A stretch of 29,305 nt of DNA from JBOFOR01 sp051654865 (GCA_051654865.1 JBOFYV010000091.1:1-29305), one strand, 5' to 3'; counted from the stretch's first letter, positions 1 to 8,514 are shown. Made by a program: numbers and translations. Notes: generated by a model from the sequence alone, not told the origin.

Positions 1-1753
1 ATGATCTATCATTAGTATCTGCTTGTAGTGTACTTATACCAAAGTCTTTTAAGTATCCAAGCATCATATCAATAGCTTCTTCTTTTGTAGATCCAAGCAT
101 TTCTGCAGCTTTTATAGTTATAGTGTTTGAAGAATAAGACATAGCTTTTCTTAAACTCATAGAACCTGTACCAGCAGTAGTTGTTCTAGGATTCCAATTA
201 CCATGGTTAAACTTATATCCACCTCTAGCATCGCTAAATGCAGTAGATTGAGTTATTTCTAACGTATCTATTGCAGGAGTGAATACTGATAATGGCTTTA
301 TAGTTGATCCAGGTTGTTGAGGTGTAGTAGCTCTATTTAGAGTCTTTCTACCTGTTATGTGTCTTCCGCCAACTAGTGCTTTTATCTGTCCAGTTCTATA
401 GTCTAGTATTACCATTGAAGACTGAGGCTGAATAGAACCATCTGTAGTACTATGATTAGGGAAGTTACTATCATCATCATAAACACCTTCTAAGTTGTCT
501 TGCATTTTAGGATCTATTGTAGTGTGTATTTGTAAACCACCGTTATAGAATAAGTTCTCTGCTTCTTCTCTAGTGTTACCTTGTGCAACTAATGCATCTA
601 TAACTTCATATTCAACAAGGTCTTGAACCGAAGATATAACAGTATCTGCTTTTTTAGGTAGCTTTATGTTTATAGGTTCATTTGAAGCTTTAGTATAATC
701 TTCTTGACCTATATAACCAAGCTCTAACATTTTACCAAGTACAGTGTTTCTTCTTTCAACTGCCTTAGGGTTAGCAACAGCTTTTCTAACTACCATAGTA
801 CCAGTTTTAAGTTGCTTGTATGTATCATTGCTAGGTATTAATCCCCATGAATTTAGTTTATCAATCATTTCAAGCTCAACTTGCATAGGATCATCAAAAT
901 TATCATCAGGAGTATTTATAAAGAATGATAATTTATTTTCCACATCTTCTTTAGTTTCATTACCATCTAATTTTAAATTATTGTATGCAGTATATCTAGA
1001 TGGATGCTTAGTCGAACCGGCAAGTAATGCACATTCTGCAAGTGTAAGATCTTTTGCATCTTTATCAAAATATCCATGAGCACCTGCTTGTACTCCATAT
1101 AAACTCTTACCAACATGGAAATTATTTAAGTATGCTTCTAAAATATCATTTTTAGTTAATGTTTTACTCATTTCATAAGCATAATATATATCTTTTATCT
1201 TACGAGTTAAAGTTTGTTTATCTGTAGTAAGTAGCATTTTAGATACCTGCATCGGTATTGTACTACCACCTTGTTTATTACCCATAAGTGTCTTTACTAC
1301 AGAACGGAATAAACCTTTAATATCAACACCATTATGATCAAAGTATCTTTCATCCTCTATTGCAACGATTGCATTTATCATATCTTTTGGCATTTGATCG
1401 ATTTTTATAGGTTCTTTTTTATTTACGGATGCAGCTTTAGATAAAGGATCACCATTAGAATAATAAATTTCTGTTGTTTGGTAAGTCTTTTCATCTAAAA
1501 GAGCTTTTGTAACAGGTTTAACATCCTTTAATGATGCAAATACCAATCCAGTTCCTCCAGCTACTCCAAGTACGGCTAAAACTAAAATTAGTATACCCGC
1601 AACTCTAAAAAATTTAAATTTATCTTTTTTATTAGATTTTTTACTCCTACTTTTTTTAGGGGCATTTTGGCTACTAGAAGTAGGTTTGCTATTAGAAGAA
1701 CTAACTTGTTTTCGCCTTATTTTATTTCTATTATCATTGTTATCATTACTCAT
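1..1753 (-). CDS. Class A penicillin-binding protein (glycosyltransferase + transpeptidase), C-terminus cut off by window edge
   Basis: Bifunctional peptidoglycan synthase: it polymerises lipid II and cross-links the peptides on the outer face of the membrane. About 584 codons are in the window. The start is the ATG at 1753, preceded by AGGAGGT (revcomp of 1761-1766). The N-terminus is a polar, Asn/Ser/Lys-rich cytoplasmic tail (about 1-50), followed by one membrane anchor (about 53-75). The GT51 domain shows AIEDERYFDHNGVD with the catalytic Glu at about 133, then GGSTIPMQ. The transpeptidase domain shows QPGSTIKP with the acylated Ser at about 483 (STIK motif), then SYSSNT (SxN motif). The KTG motif should lie beyond position 1. 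GGSTIPMQ differs from the common GGSTITQQ. The class is certain; the exact PBP orthologue is not. An extended -10 promoter lies just upstream. Confidence 0.93.
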   Translation of the reverse strand, partial: MSNDNNDNRNKIRRKQVSSSNSKPTSSSQNAPKKSRSKKSNKKDKFKFFRVAGILILVLAVLGVAGGTGLVFASLKDVKPVTKALLDEKTYQTTEIYYSNGDPLSKAASVNKKEPIKIDQMPKDMINAIVAIEDERYFDHNGVDIKGLFRSVVKTLMGNKQGGSTIPMQVSKMLLTTDKQTLTRKIKDIYYAYEMSKTLTKNDILEAYLNNFHVGKSLYGVQAGAHGYFDKDAKDLTLAECALLAGSTKHPSRYTAYNNLKLDGNETKEDVENKLSFFINTPDDNFDDPMQVELEMIDKLNSWGLIPSNDTYKQLKTGTMVVRKAVANPKAVERRNTVLGKMLELGYIGQEDYTKASNEPINIKLPKKADTVISSVQDLVEYEVIDALVAQGNTREEAENLFYNGGLQIHTTIDPKMQDNLEGVYDDDSNFPNHSTTDGSIQPQSSMVILDYRTGQIKALVGGRHITGRKTLNRATTPQQPGSTIKPLSVFTPAIDTLEITQSTAFSDARGGYKFNHGNWNPRTTTAGTGSMSLRKAMSYSSNTITIKAAEMLGSTKEEAIDMMLGYLKDFGISTLQADTNDRS

Positions 1754-1780
1754 TAGGCTAACCTCCTTACTTAATGTAAT

Positions 1781-1789
1781 ATTATATCA
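1781..1789 (-). promoter_or_regulatory. Extended -10 promoter of the penicillin-binding protein gene
   Basis: On the minus strand the sequence reads TGATATAAT, a TG-N-TATAAT extended -10 element with a perfect -10 hexamer, about 28 bases upstream of the ATG at 1753. No good -35 is visible, which is usual for extended -10 promoters. Confidence 0.55.
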
Positions 1790-2025
1790 CATATACATAT
1801 AAATTTCTAATATGTAGAAAAAAATGACTATAATGTAATCTTTTATTTAGAAAATAGAATCTCAAAATAATAAGATTAGTTTTTACTTATAGGATTAAAA
1901 ATATGTGAAAATAACCACTCATATATAAGTATATAGAATGTGAACAAAATTGTAAAAAGAATTAATGTAAAAAAAAGGAAAAAAACAACAAGAGCTACAT
2001 AAAATAATAGGGGGGATGATGATAT

Positions 2026-2715
2026 GTGAAGCAAAAAGCTAATGAGTTTAAAAAGTTTATAGTTATATTATCAACGCTATTTATATTGTCTATATTTATA
2101 GGCAGTTTTATATATGTAGATACAAGTTTAAGACCAACAATAAAAGTATTAGCAGAAACTAAAGCCGTCGAACTTGCGAATAGATCTATAAATAAAGCTG
2201 TAGCTGAAATTGTTAAAGATAGAATTAATTATTCAGATTTAATGAATACTAAAATTGATAGTGATGGAAAAATAACTATGATTGAATCAAATACAATTAT
2301 GATGAATAAAATTGCATCAGATGTAGCATTAAAAATACAAGAAGAATTAAAGCAAGTAAAAACAACAACAGCATACATACCAATAGGAACTGCTTTAGGT
2401 AGTCCTATGCTAGCTAGATACGGACCTCAAATCAAAGTAACTATAGAACCAATAGGTACAGTATCAGTAAATTTTAAAACTGATTTTGAATCTGCAGGAA
2501 TAAATCAAACAAGACATAGAATATATCTAGAAGCTAAAACTCAAGTAAAAGTAGTTATACCTCTTACAACAGACACCAAAGAAGTAAAAGCACAAATACC
2601 TATATGTGAAACTATAATTGTAGGAAATGTACCAAATAGTTATGTAAATATACCTGAAAAAGGAGTAGAACAGGTATTACCACCAATCGGAGGTAGTACT
2701 ATAAAAAATAATTAA
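2026..2715 (+). CDS. yunB: Sporulation protein YunB
   Basis: YunB-family protein, known in Bacillus as a mother-cell (sigma-E) protein required for proper sporulation; its biochemical role is not established. It has 229 residues, close to the family length. A signal anchor lies at about residues 11-30. The rest is extracytoplasmic and carries the family's conserved stretch: a start resembling YSDLM, the IPIGT-LGSPMLARYGP segment at about 117-131, and the C-terminal half with QTRHRIYLEAKTQVKVVIPL. The start is GTG at 2026 after a G-rich ribosome-binding site at about 2009-2015. It lies divergent from the PBP gene and convergent with spoIVB, with a shared hairpin terminator. I could not pick out a convincing sporulation promoter. 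Confidence 0.88.
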   Translation: MKQKANEFKKFIVILSTLFILSIFIGSFIYVDTSLRPTIKVLAETKAVELANRSINKAVAEIVKDRINYSDLMNTKIDSDGKITMIESNTIMMNKIASDVALKIQEELKQVKTTTAYIPIGTALGSPMLARYGPQIKVTIEPIGTVSVNFKTDFESAGINQTRHRIYLEAKTQVKVVIPLTTDTKEVKAQIPICETIIVGNVPNSYVNIPEKGVEQVLPPIGGSTIKNN

Positions 2716-2716
2716 T

Positions 2717-2758
2717 AAAAAAACTAACAATAAACCTAAGTCTATTGTTAGTTTTTTT
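2717..2758. terminator. Bidirectional terminator between yunB and spoIVB
   Basis: The inverted repeat 2717-2732 / 2743-2758 (core AACTAACAATA with TATTGTTAGTT) has a 10-base loop. It has a T-run on the plus side and an A-run on the other, so it can stop both convergent genes. Confidence 0.85.
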
Positions 2759-2761
2759 TTA

Positions 2762-3751
2762 CTATTGATTTAACATCCACTGAATAAATACACCATATCC
2801 TAAAGTAGGATTATTCTCAACAGCATGAGATATTGCACCTACAATTTTGTCATTTTGAACTATGGGAGTTCCACTCATTCCTTGCACTATACCACCTGTT
2901 CTTGCTAATAAGTTTTTATCAGTTATACTAATCTTAAATGTTTTAGCTTTTGCAGAGTTTTGATTTTCTATATCTAAAATTTGTATATCGAACTTTTCAA
3001 ATCTATTAGAATCTACTTGTAATATTACTTCAGCTTTTCCAAGTTTAACTTCATTTAATTTAGCAACCTTGTATTTTTTTAAATCAGATATATTGTAATC
3101 TACTATTTTACCTTTTATTCCAAAATCCTCGTTTATAGTAAATTGACCTATAGTATCTTTTCTTTTAGCATTTATACAACCAACATTGCCTCTATAAGAT
3201 TTTTCAATATTTAAATCAGTAGTTGTAGATATACATCCATTTTTAAATTCTATTTTTCTATGGTTTCCAATACTAATAGGATGTCCAACTGCACCAAATT
3301 CTGATGTTTTAGGGTCTATATAAGTTAAAGTTGCAAACCCAGATATTAAATTATTAAAATTTACTTCTTCTAACTTATCTTTAGTAGTATTTAAAGTAAA
3401 CTCATTTGAACCTCTTTTAACTAATGCAGTTATAGTTTCTTTACTATTTAAAGAAGATAAAATTTTTGAAAATTCACCGTAATTATTTACTTTAATGTTA
3501 TTAATACTCAACAAAGAATCTCCTACAATAAAAGGTGAATTTTCCACTTGATTTCTAACCACTAAATTTTGTAACTCAGCATCGATTTGAATAACATTAC
3601 CTAAAGGAACTAAATAATCTGCGTTATTTTTCTCATTAGACTGTGCATAAATTAAAGTATTTGAGAAAAAATATAATAAAAATAAAAAACAAACAATTGA
3701 TGCAAATTTTAACTTAAATGATTTTTTTGATTTTATATTTCTTATTTCCAT
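2762..3751 (-). CDS. spoIVB: SpoIVB-family intramembrane-signalling serine peptidase (S55)
   Basis: SpoIVB is a PDZ-containing serine protease secreted into the space between forespore and mother cell. In Bacillus it cleaves SpoIVFA to release pro-sigma-K processing. This copy has 329 residues. An N-terminal membrane anchor lies at about 13-35, then a PDZ-like region (about 60-120). The S55 catalytic signatures follow: FGAVGHPIS with the presumed catalytic His at about 157, and QGMSGTPIV with the nucleophile Ser at about 293, near the C-terminus. The start chosen is ATG 3751 because AAGGTG sits 5-6 bases upstream; an in-frame upstream ATG at 3808 lacks a good site. From memory, C. difficile has a SpoIVB2 gene in a similar neighbourhood, so this may be the SpoIVB2 type. 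Family certain, paralogue unsure. Confidence 0.9.
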   Translation of the reverse strand: MEIRNIKSKKSFKLKFASIVCFLFLLYFFSNTLIYAQSNEKNNADYLVPLGNVIQIDAELQNLVVRNQVENSPFIVGDSLLSINNIKVNNYGEFSKILSSLNSKETITALVKRGSNEFTLNTTKDKLEEVNFNNLISGFATLTYIDPKTSEFGAVGHPISIGNHRKIEFKNGCISTTTDLNIEKSYRGNVGCINAKRKDTIGQFTINEDFGIKGKIVDYNISDLKKYKVAKLNEVKLGKAEVILQVDSNRFEKFDIQILDIENQNSAKAKTFKISITDKNLLARTGGIVQGMSGTPIVQNDKIVGAISHAVENNPTLGYGVFIQWMLNQ

Positions 3752-3786
3752 AAAACACCTTCTTTCTGACAAGTCTTTAAATGATT

Positions 3787-3815
3787 TTGAGCAAAGTATC
3801 TCACACAATGCTCAA
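3787..3815. repeat. Inverted repeat in the spoIVB leader
   Basis: TTGAGCA at 3787-3793 and TGCTCAA at 3809-3815 form a 7-bp inverted repeat around a 15-base spacer, about 36 bases upstream of the spoIVB start. It could be an operator or a leader hairpin. There is no T-run on either side, so it is not a terminator. Confidence 0.4.
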
Positions 3816-4085
3816 GTTAAATTGATTTTATCGGTGCTTTAATATTATATTGCACAGTATTAATTTTTTGATGTCTGTAAAACTTAAACAATAAAGTCGG
3901 AGTTTACAAAAAAATAATATATCAGAAAAAGAGAAATATAATGGAAAGACTAATACAAACCAATAATTAAAATAAAGAAATAAGGTTAAGATATATAAAC
4001 AATATTAATAACAAATTATAAGTAAACATAAGTATAAAGACTTATTTATGGAAGGGATGTAATATAGAAGAATAAAAAGAAAGAG
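3816..4085. other. AT-rich intergenic stretch without a gene
   Basis: Between the spoIVB leader and the terminator of the next minus-strand gene I see only AT-rich sequence. No open reading frame has a ribosome-binding site, and there is no strong hairpin or recognisable RNA. Any spoIVB promoter must lie here. A TATAAT on the minus strand (about 3843-3850) could be a -10 element, but I see no convincing -35. Confidence 0.5.
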
Positions 4086-4117
4086 AAAAAAGATTTAAAT
4101 TTAGTTAAACCTTTTTT
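4086..4117. terminator. Hairpin terminator overlapping the end of the 113-residue gene
   Basis: The stem 4086-4098 / 4105-4117 (AAAAAAGATTTAA with TTAAACCTTTTTT, one G-U pair) has a 6-base loop. The gene's TAA stop (4105-4107) is part of the stem. It is A/T-flanked on both sides, so possibly bidirectional. Confidence 0.6.
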
Positions 4118-4446
4118 CTCCTTCTTTTTTTTATTCTTTTTTTTACTATTTTTTTATTTTTAGAATCATCATCTTCTAACAATGTAGTAGCAACTGAAGG
4201 AACTGGAGCTACAAAAGGATCTTCGTCAGGGGTATCAGAATCACATGCTTCAATAGCAGATATTAAAGCTAAATCATCTGATAATATAGCAAAAAAAGAA
4301 GCAAGAACAGCGAGTTCATTTTGATTTAGTTCTTCACCTAAAGCAATAGCTAAAGTAGAAGCTAAAATCATATAATCAAGAGAACCAAAGTTACATAAAT
4401 TAGGACAATTTTTACTTCGTTTCATTCCTCTGACTATTTTTTTCAT
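4105..4446 (-). CDS. Small clostridial protein of unknown function with acidic linker and basic tail
   Basis: Function not recognised. It has 113 residues; the start is ATG 4446 after TAGGAGGTAAGTT. Three parts are visible. Residues 1-22 are Lys/Arg/Cys-containing, with two Cys in NCPNLCNF. Residues about 23-68 form a predicted helical hairpin with LDYMILASTLAIALGEEL and ELAVLASFFAILSDDLALISAIEA. An acidic, Pro-rich linker (about 69-93) follows, then a very basic tail (KKRIKKRRRKKV). The helical middle resembles small helical proteins common in Clostridia, often annotated only as DUFs, but I cannot name the family with certainty. The tail suggests nucleic acid or acidic-membrane binding; this is inference. 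It is a monocistronic gene next to sporulation genes. Confidence 0.75.
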   Translation of the reverse strand: MKKIVRGMKRSKNCPNLCNFGSLDYMILASTLAIALGEELNQNELAVLASFFAILSDDLALISAIEACDSDTPDEDPFVAPVPSVATTLLEDDDSKNKKIVKKRIKKRRRKKV

Positions 4447-4608
4447 AACTTACCTCCTAAAAACATTCTATTAATATATATGTTTAAAATAAAATAATAA
4501 CTATAAAAAATAAAATTAATACAAATGATTAAATAGTAATAATAAATACTGGAAATAATATTATAGATGTTACGAAAAATATAATTTAATATAGAAAGGA
4601 AAAATTAT

Positions 4609-5370
4609 ATGAAAAAGTATAGATTATTGGTAACAGTTATAATTGCAATGGGTATTATACTTATAGGAACTTCAAATCCAATTACTAACTTTTATAAAAG
4701 TACAAATTTGATAAATAGAGGATTAAATCCGAAGACACAAGAAAAACAATATGTAATATGTATAGATCCTGGTCATCAAGAAAAAGGAGACTCAAAACTA
4801 GAACCAGTAGCACCAGGTTCGGGGCAACAAAAAGCTAGAGTTTCATCAGGAGCAACAGGAGTAGCTACTAAAAAACCAGAATATGTACTTAATTTAGAAG
4901 CATCTACAGTTCTAAAGCATATATTAGAAGGTAAGGGATATAAAGTTATTATGACTAGGGAAAGTCATAATGTAAACATTAGTAATTCAGAACGAGCAAT
5001 ATTTGCAAATGAACAAAATGTAGATATGGTAATAAGAGTACATGCAGATAGTATTGATAATTCAGGTAAGACAGGAGCCTCAATATTAATACCTGCTAAA
5101 GAAAGTAAATACACAGGTGGAATATATAACAGTAGCAATGAATGTGCTGAGTTAGTAAAAGAAAGTATGGAAAAATCAGGCATAAAGGTAAATGGAATAT
5201 TTGAGAGAGGGGATTTAACAGGGTTTAACTGGTCTAAAGTACCAGTTGTATTAGTAGAAATGGGATTTTTAAGTAATTATAATGAAGATAGAATGATGGC
5301 TAGCCCAGAATATCAAAGAATATTAATGCAAAGCGTAGCAGATGGAGTAGAAAATTATTTTAATAGGTGA
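4609..5370 (+). CDS. N-acetylmuramoyl-L-alanine amidase (Amidase_3), membrane anchored
   Basis: Zinc amidase cutting the bond between N-acetylmuramic acid and L-alanine in peptidoglycan, acting outside the membrane. It has 253 residues. A signal anchor lies at about 5-22 (LLVTVIIAMGIILIG). The Amidase_3 domain runs from about 47 to the end. Zinc ligands are His56 (DPGH), Glu97 (NLEAS) and His145 (RVHAD); the catalytic Glu is 217 (VEMGFLSN). The ribosome-binding site is AAAGGA before ATG 4609. The short single-domain architecture is like CwlD-type sporulation amidases, and the neighbours include yunB and spoIVB, so a cortex role is plausible but not shown. It is coupled to the next gene. Confidence 0.92.
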   Translation: MKKYRLLVTVIIAMGIILIGTSNPITNFYKSTNLINRGLNPKTQEKQYVICIDPGHQEKGDSKLEPVAPGSGQQKARVSSGATGVATKKPEYVLNLEASTVLKHILEGKGYKVIMTRESHNVNISNSERAIFANEQNVDMVIRVHADSIDNSGKTGASILIPAKESKYTGGIYNSSNECAELVKESMEKSGIKVNGIFERGDLTGFNWSKVPVVLVEMGFLSNYNEDRMMASPEYQRILMQSVADGVENYFNR

Positions 5371-5375
5371 TGTCA

Positions 5376-6083
5376 GTGAAGAAGAGACTAGAAAGTGCAT
5401 GTTCTACAGCAATACAAGGGACGTTTAAAGTGGTAAATCCTATAAAAAAGACCTTAATAAAAACTGACTGTGAAGTTCATATATTTATTCAAAGTAGCGC
5501 AATGGATATATTAAGAGATAGTGGACATGAAAAAGAATATAAATTCTTTTATGAACATTTGTCAGAAATAAATAAGGGACTAGTATGGGCAGATCAAGAT
5601 TTTAAATCTTATCATCATTTTTATAACCCTAATGAAAAAAAAGGTAAGTATGCAAGTGATGCAAATGCACTAATGGTAGCAAAAACATACTATAATAATG
5701 CATTAAAGTATTATGCTACTAATAACTATGAGAAAAGTATGTTTTACTTTGGTGCAGCATGTCATATAATACAAGATTTAACTATACCGCAACATGCAAA
5801 AGGAAAACTATTTGATAATCATAGACAATTTGAAGTATATGTAAAATCAAATTACAAAAAAATAAAAAGATTTAAATCACATGAAAAACCACTATTATTA
5901 AATAGTATAGAAGAGTATGCAGATAACAACTCTATAAATGCCCTTAATATAGACTATATGTATAGAAACATAAATGATTTAAATACAAAGTTTTATTTGA
6001 CGGCAGTAAAAGCAATAACACTTGCACAAAAAAGTACAGCGGGATGTATGATAATGTTTTATAAAAATTTATTATATATGTAA
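5376..6083 (+). CDS. Zinc-dependent phospholipase C-like protein
   Basis: It resembles the zinc phospholipase C / S1-P1 nuclease fold. The cluster HIIQDLTIPQHA supplies HxxxD and a following His (His130, Asp134, His140 from this start), followed by NHRQFEVYV with HxxxE (His149, Glu153). An upstream VHIFI and a DQDFKSYHHFY segment may complete the metal sites. Known enzymes of this fold bind three zincs and hydrolyse phospholipids outside the cell. Here I see no signal peptide and no N-terminal Trp ligand. The start is uncertain: AGGTGAT at 5365-5371 is best spaced for GTG 5376, while ATG 5370 (sharing its A with the amidase stop) and GTG 5367 are alternatives. It is translationally coupled to the amidase. 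Substrate unknown. Confidence 0.78.
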   Translation: MKKRLESACSTAIQGTFKVVNPIKKTLIKTDCEVHIFIQSSAMDILRDSGHEKEYKFFYEHLSEINKGLVWADQDFKSYHHFYNPNEKKGKYASDANALMVAKTYYNNALKYYATNNYEKSMFYFGAACHIIQDLTIPQHAKGKLFDNHRQFEVYVKSNYKKIKRFKSHEKPLLLNSIEEYADNNSINALNIDYMYRNINDLNTKFYLTAVKAITLAQKSTAGCMIMFYKNLLYM

Positions 6084-6089
6084 GAAACT

Positions 6090-6140
6090 AAATAAAGTTG
6101 ATTATGCTAGTAAATTAGTATATTTCAACTTTATTTTTTT
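6090..6140 (+). terminator. Terminator after the amidase operon
   Basis: The stem AAATAAAGTTGA (6090-6101) with TCAACTTTATTT (6125-6136) is followed by T's. The inner bases continue pairing with G-U wobbles, giving a long hairpin. Confidence 0.85.
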
Positions 6141-6153
6141 GAGTTTAGTACTC

Positions 6154-6182
6154 TTGATTTAAGTCAAAAAAGAATATATTAT
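6154..6182 (+). promoter_or_regulatory. Sigma-A-type promoter of the ABC-F gene
   Basis: TTGATT (6154-6159), a 17-base spacer, then TATTAT (6177-6182, 5 of 6 to consensus), about 40 bases before the start codon. Confidence 0.6.
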
Positions 6183-6221
6183 AGTATAGAATGTAGACTA
6201 AATAATAAAAGAGGTGGAAGA

Positions 6222-7772
6222 ATGCTAGTAGTAGAAAATGTAAGTCATGGTTTCGGAGCGAGAACTATGCTAGAGAATGTTTCATTTAGACTTAGAAAAG
6301 GTGAACATATAGCATTAGTTGGTGCAAATGGTGAAGGGAAATCAACTTTTTTAAATATAATAACTAAAAAACTTATGCCAGATGCTGGTAATATAAAATG
6401 GTCAACAAGAGCAACAGTTGGTTACTTAGACCAACATACAGTATTAGAAAAAGGAAAAACTATTAGAGATATACTAAGAGATGCTTTTAAGCCAATGTTT
6501 GACTTAGAGCAAGAAATGTTAACTATGTATGATAGAATGGCAGAAGCTGATGATACTGAAATGGCAAAACTTATGGAAGAAACTGCAGAGATACAAACAA
6601 TATTAGAAAACAGTGGATTCTATATGATAGATGCAAAAATTCAAGAAGTTGCAAATGGACTAGGGCTTGGAGAAATAGGATTAGACAGAGATGTAACTGA
6701 CTTAAGTGGAGGACAAAGAACTAAAGTACTTCTTACTAAGTTATTACTTGAAAACCCTACTATATTAATACTAGATGAGCCTACAAACTACTTAGATGAA
6801 GAACATATAACTTGGTTAACAAGATACCTTCAAGAATATGAAAACAGCTTTGTATTAGTATCTCATGACATATCATTCGTAAACGACACATGTAATGTAA
6901 TTTATCACTTAGAGAATGGTGAGCTAAATAGATACAAAGGTAACTACGATGAATTCGTTAGATTAAATGAAATAAAGAAAAGACAAGAAGAAAATGCATA
7001 TGAAAAGCAAATCGAAGAAAGAAAAAGATTAGAAGATTTCGTTGCTAGAAATAAAGCAAGAGTTGCTACTCGTGGTATGGCAAACAGTAGACAAAAAATA
7101 CTAGATAAGATGGAAATATTAGAAAGACCAAAAGAAAAAATAAAGCCTACTTTTGGATTTAAATCTGCTAGAGTACCAAGTAGATTTGTATTTGAAACTG
7201 AAAACTTAGTACTAGGATATGATGAAGCCTTAACGAAGCCGTTAAACTTTACACTAGAAAGAAATAAAAAAGTAGCACTAAAAGGAATGAACGGTGTTGG
7301 TAAATCAACAATGCTAAAAACATTACTTGGAATAATAAAGCCATTTGAGGGAGATGTAAGACAAGGTGATTACTTAGAAGTAGGATACTTTGAACAAGAA
7401 AGTTCAAGAGATAACTACAACACTCCAATGGATGAAATATGGTCAGAGTTCCCAGGACTTTCAAACTTTGAAGTAAGACAATATCTAGCTAAATGTGGAT
7501 TAACAAATGAACACATAACAAGCCAAATGAGAGTACTAAGTGGGGGAGAAGCAGCTAAAGTTAGATTATGTAAGATAATGCTAAAAGAAATTAACTTATT
7601 AATACTAGATGAGCCTACAAACCACTTAGATGTAGAAGCAAAAGATGAACTTAAAAAAGCTATAAAAGAATTTAAAGGAACAGTACTTTTAGTATGCCAT
7701 GAGCCTGAATTCTATATGGATATAGTAGATGAAGTATTAAATATAGAAGATTTTACAACAAAAATAGTTTAA
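6222..7772 (+). CDS. ABC-F family ATPase (YkpA/YbiT-like)
   Basis: Soluble protein with two ATP-binding cassettes and no membrane segments. ABC-F proteins bind the ribosome and act in translation. It has 516 residues. Cassette 1 has Walker A GANGEGKS at 34-41, the signature LSGGQRTKV and Walker B ILILDEPTNYLD. The charged inter-domain linker (about 235-320, KKRQEENAYEKQIEERKRLEDF) contacts the ribosome in relatives. Cassette 2 has GMNGVGKST, LSGGEAAKV and LLILDEPTNHLD. Both Walker B glutamates are present, so both sites look competent. The length and NYLD/NHLD pattern fit the housekeeping YkpA/YbiT group; nothing here specifically indicates antibiotic resistance. The start is ATG 6222 after GAGGTGG. 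It is a single-gene unit with its own promoter. Confidence 0.93.
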   Translation: MLVVENVSHGFGARTMLENVSFRLRKGEHIALVGANGEGKSTFLNIITKKLMPDAGNIKWSTRATVGYLDQHTVLEKGKTIRDILRDAFKPMFDLEQEMLTMYDRMAEADDTEMAKLMEETAEIQTILENSGFYMIDAKIQEVANGLGLGEIGLDRDVTDLSGGQRTKVLLTKLLLENPTILILDEPTNYLDEEHITWLTRYLQEYENSFVLVSHDISFVNDTCNVIYHLENGELNRYKGNYDEFVRLNEIKKRQEENAYEKQIEERKRLEDFVARNKARVATRGMANSRQKILDKMEILERPKEKIKPTFGFKSARVPSRFVFETENLVLGYDEALTKPLNFTLERNKKVALKGMNGVGKSTMLKTLLGIIKPFEGDVRQGDYLEVGYFEQESSRDNYNTPMDEIWSEFPGLSNFEVRQYLAKCGLTNEHITSQMRVLSGGEAAKVRLCKIMLKEINLLILDEPTNHLDVEAKDELKKAIKEFKGTVLLVCHEPEFYMDIVDEVLNIEDFTTKIV

Positions 7773-7802
7773 TATTAAACATAAATATTATATAAAAAGT
7801 TT

Positions 7803-7842
7803 AAAGATGGTTAGATGTATAGTTTTATATTTAACCATCTTT
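7803..7842 (+). terminator. Hairpin after the ABC-F gene
   Basis: An 11-bp stem, AAAGATGGTTA (7803-7813) with TAACCATCTTT (7832-7842). The T-run is short, so termination may be partial. Confidence 0.55.
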
Positions 7843-7878
7843 ACTAATACATAATTGTATAAATAGGGGACGAAATAT

Positions 7879-8514
7879 ATGAAAAAAATTTTAAATGTTG
7901 TTTTTTCGGTTTGTTTAGGTATATTTTTAATTATAGGTGCAGTAAAATTTACAGTAGGATTCAAAGAATTATATTATTTTGATATAGGATATTTAAATAT
8001 CCCTAAATTATCAGATTTATCAGAAGAAGAAATAAAACTTAATTATGATTATTTAATTGATTATAATTTAAGTAAAAGTGTTGATAATTTTGAAATGCCC
8101 ACTATAACATCCTCACCAGAAGGTAAAATTCATTTTGAAGAAGTAAGAGATATTTTTCAAAATTTAAATAAAATAGGAATAATATGTTTTATTATTTCTA
8201 TAATAGGTATAGCTATTAATATAAAAAATAAAGATATACAGTTTTTAAGTACGACATCTAAAGCTCTTATAAGTATACCTTTGGTTTTAGCATTACCTAT
8301 TATCATAGATTTTGATAGAAGTTTTGTTATTTTTCATAAATTAATGTTTAGTAATGACTATTGGATATTTGATCCAGAGCTAGATCCGGTAATAAATATG
8401 TTGCCGCAGGAATTTTTCTTCCACGCAGGGATTATGATACTAGTACTTATATTAATTTCTAGTATTTTACTTTACACAGCATATAGAATCTTAAAAAACA
8501 AAAGAGAGCAGTAG
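7879..8514 (+). CDS. DUF1461 / TIGR01906 integral membrane protein
   Basis: Conserved membrane protein of unknown function. It has 211 residues and four predicted membrane segments: about 5-26, about 96-115, about 125-145 and about 182-202. A long extracytoplasmic loop lies between the first two, and the family signature FHKLMFSNDYWIFDPELDPVINMLPQEFFFHAG lies between the last two. In Bacilli and Clostridia this family is generally a stand-alone gene. The start is ATG 7879 after GGGG at about 7866-7869. The stop codon lies inside the terminator hairpin. Confidence 0.85.
   Translation: MKKILNVVFSVCLGIFLIIGAVKFTVGFKELYYFDIGYLNIPKLSDLSEEEIKLNYDYLIDYNLSKSVDNFEMPTITSSPEGKIHFEEVRDIFQNLNKIGIICFIISIIGIAINIKNKDIQFLSTTSKALISIPLVLALPIIIDFDRSFVIFHKLMFSNDYWIFDPELDPVINMLPQEFFFHAGIMILVLILISSILLYTAYRILKNKREQ

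Noticed and set aside
744..1079. Plus-strand open frame inside the PBP gene
   Set aside because: It is a shadow of the minus-strand coding sequence, with Ser/Leu-rich content and no ribosome-binding site.
6222..7772. ABC-F protein as an antibiotic resistance gene
   Set aside because: Sequence features fit the housekeeping YkpA/YbiT group; no resistance-type linker or drug-induced leader peptide is evident upstream.
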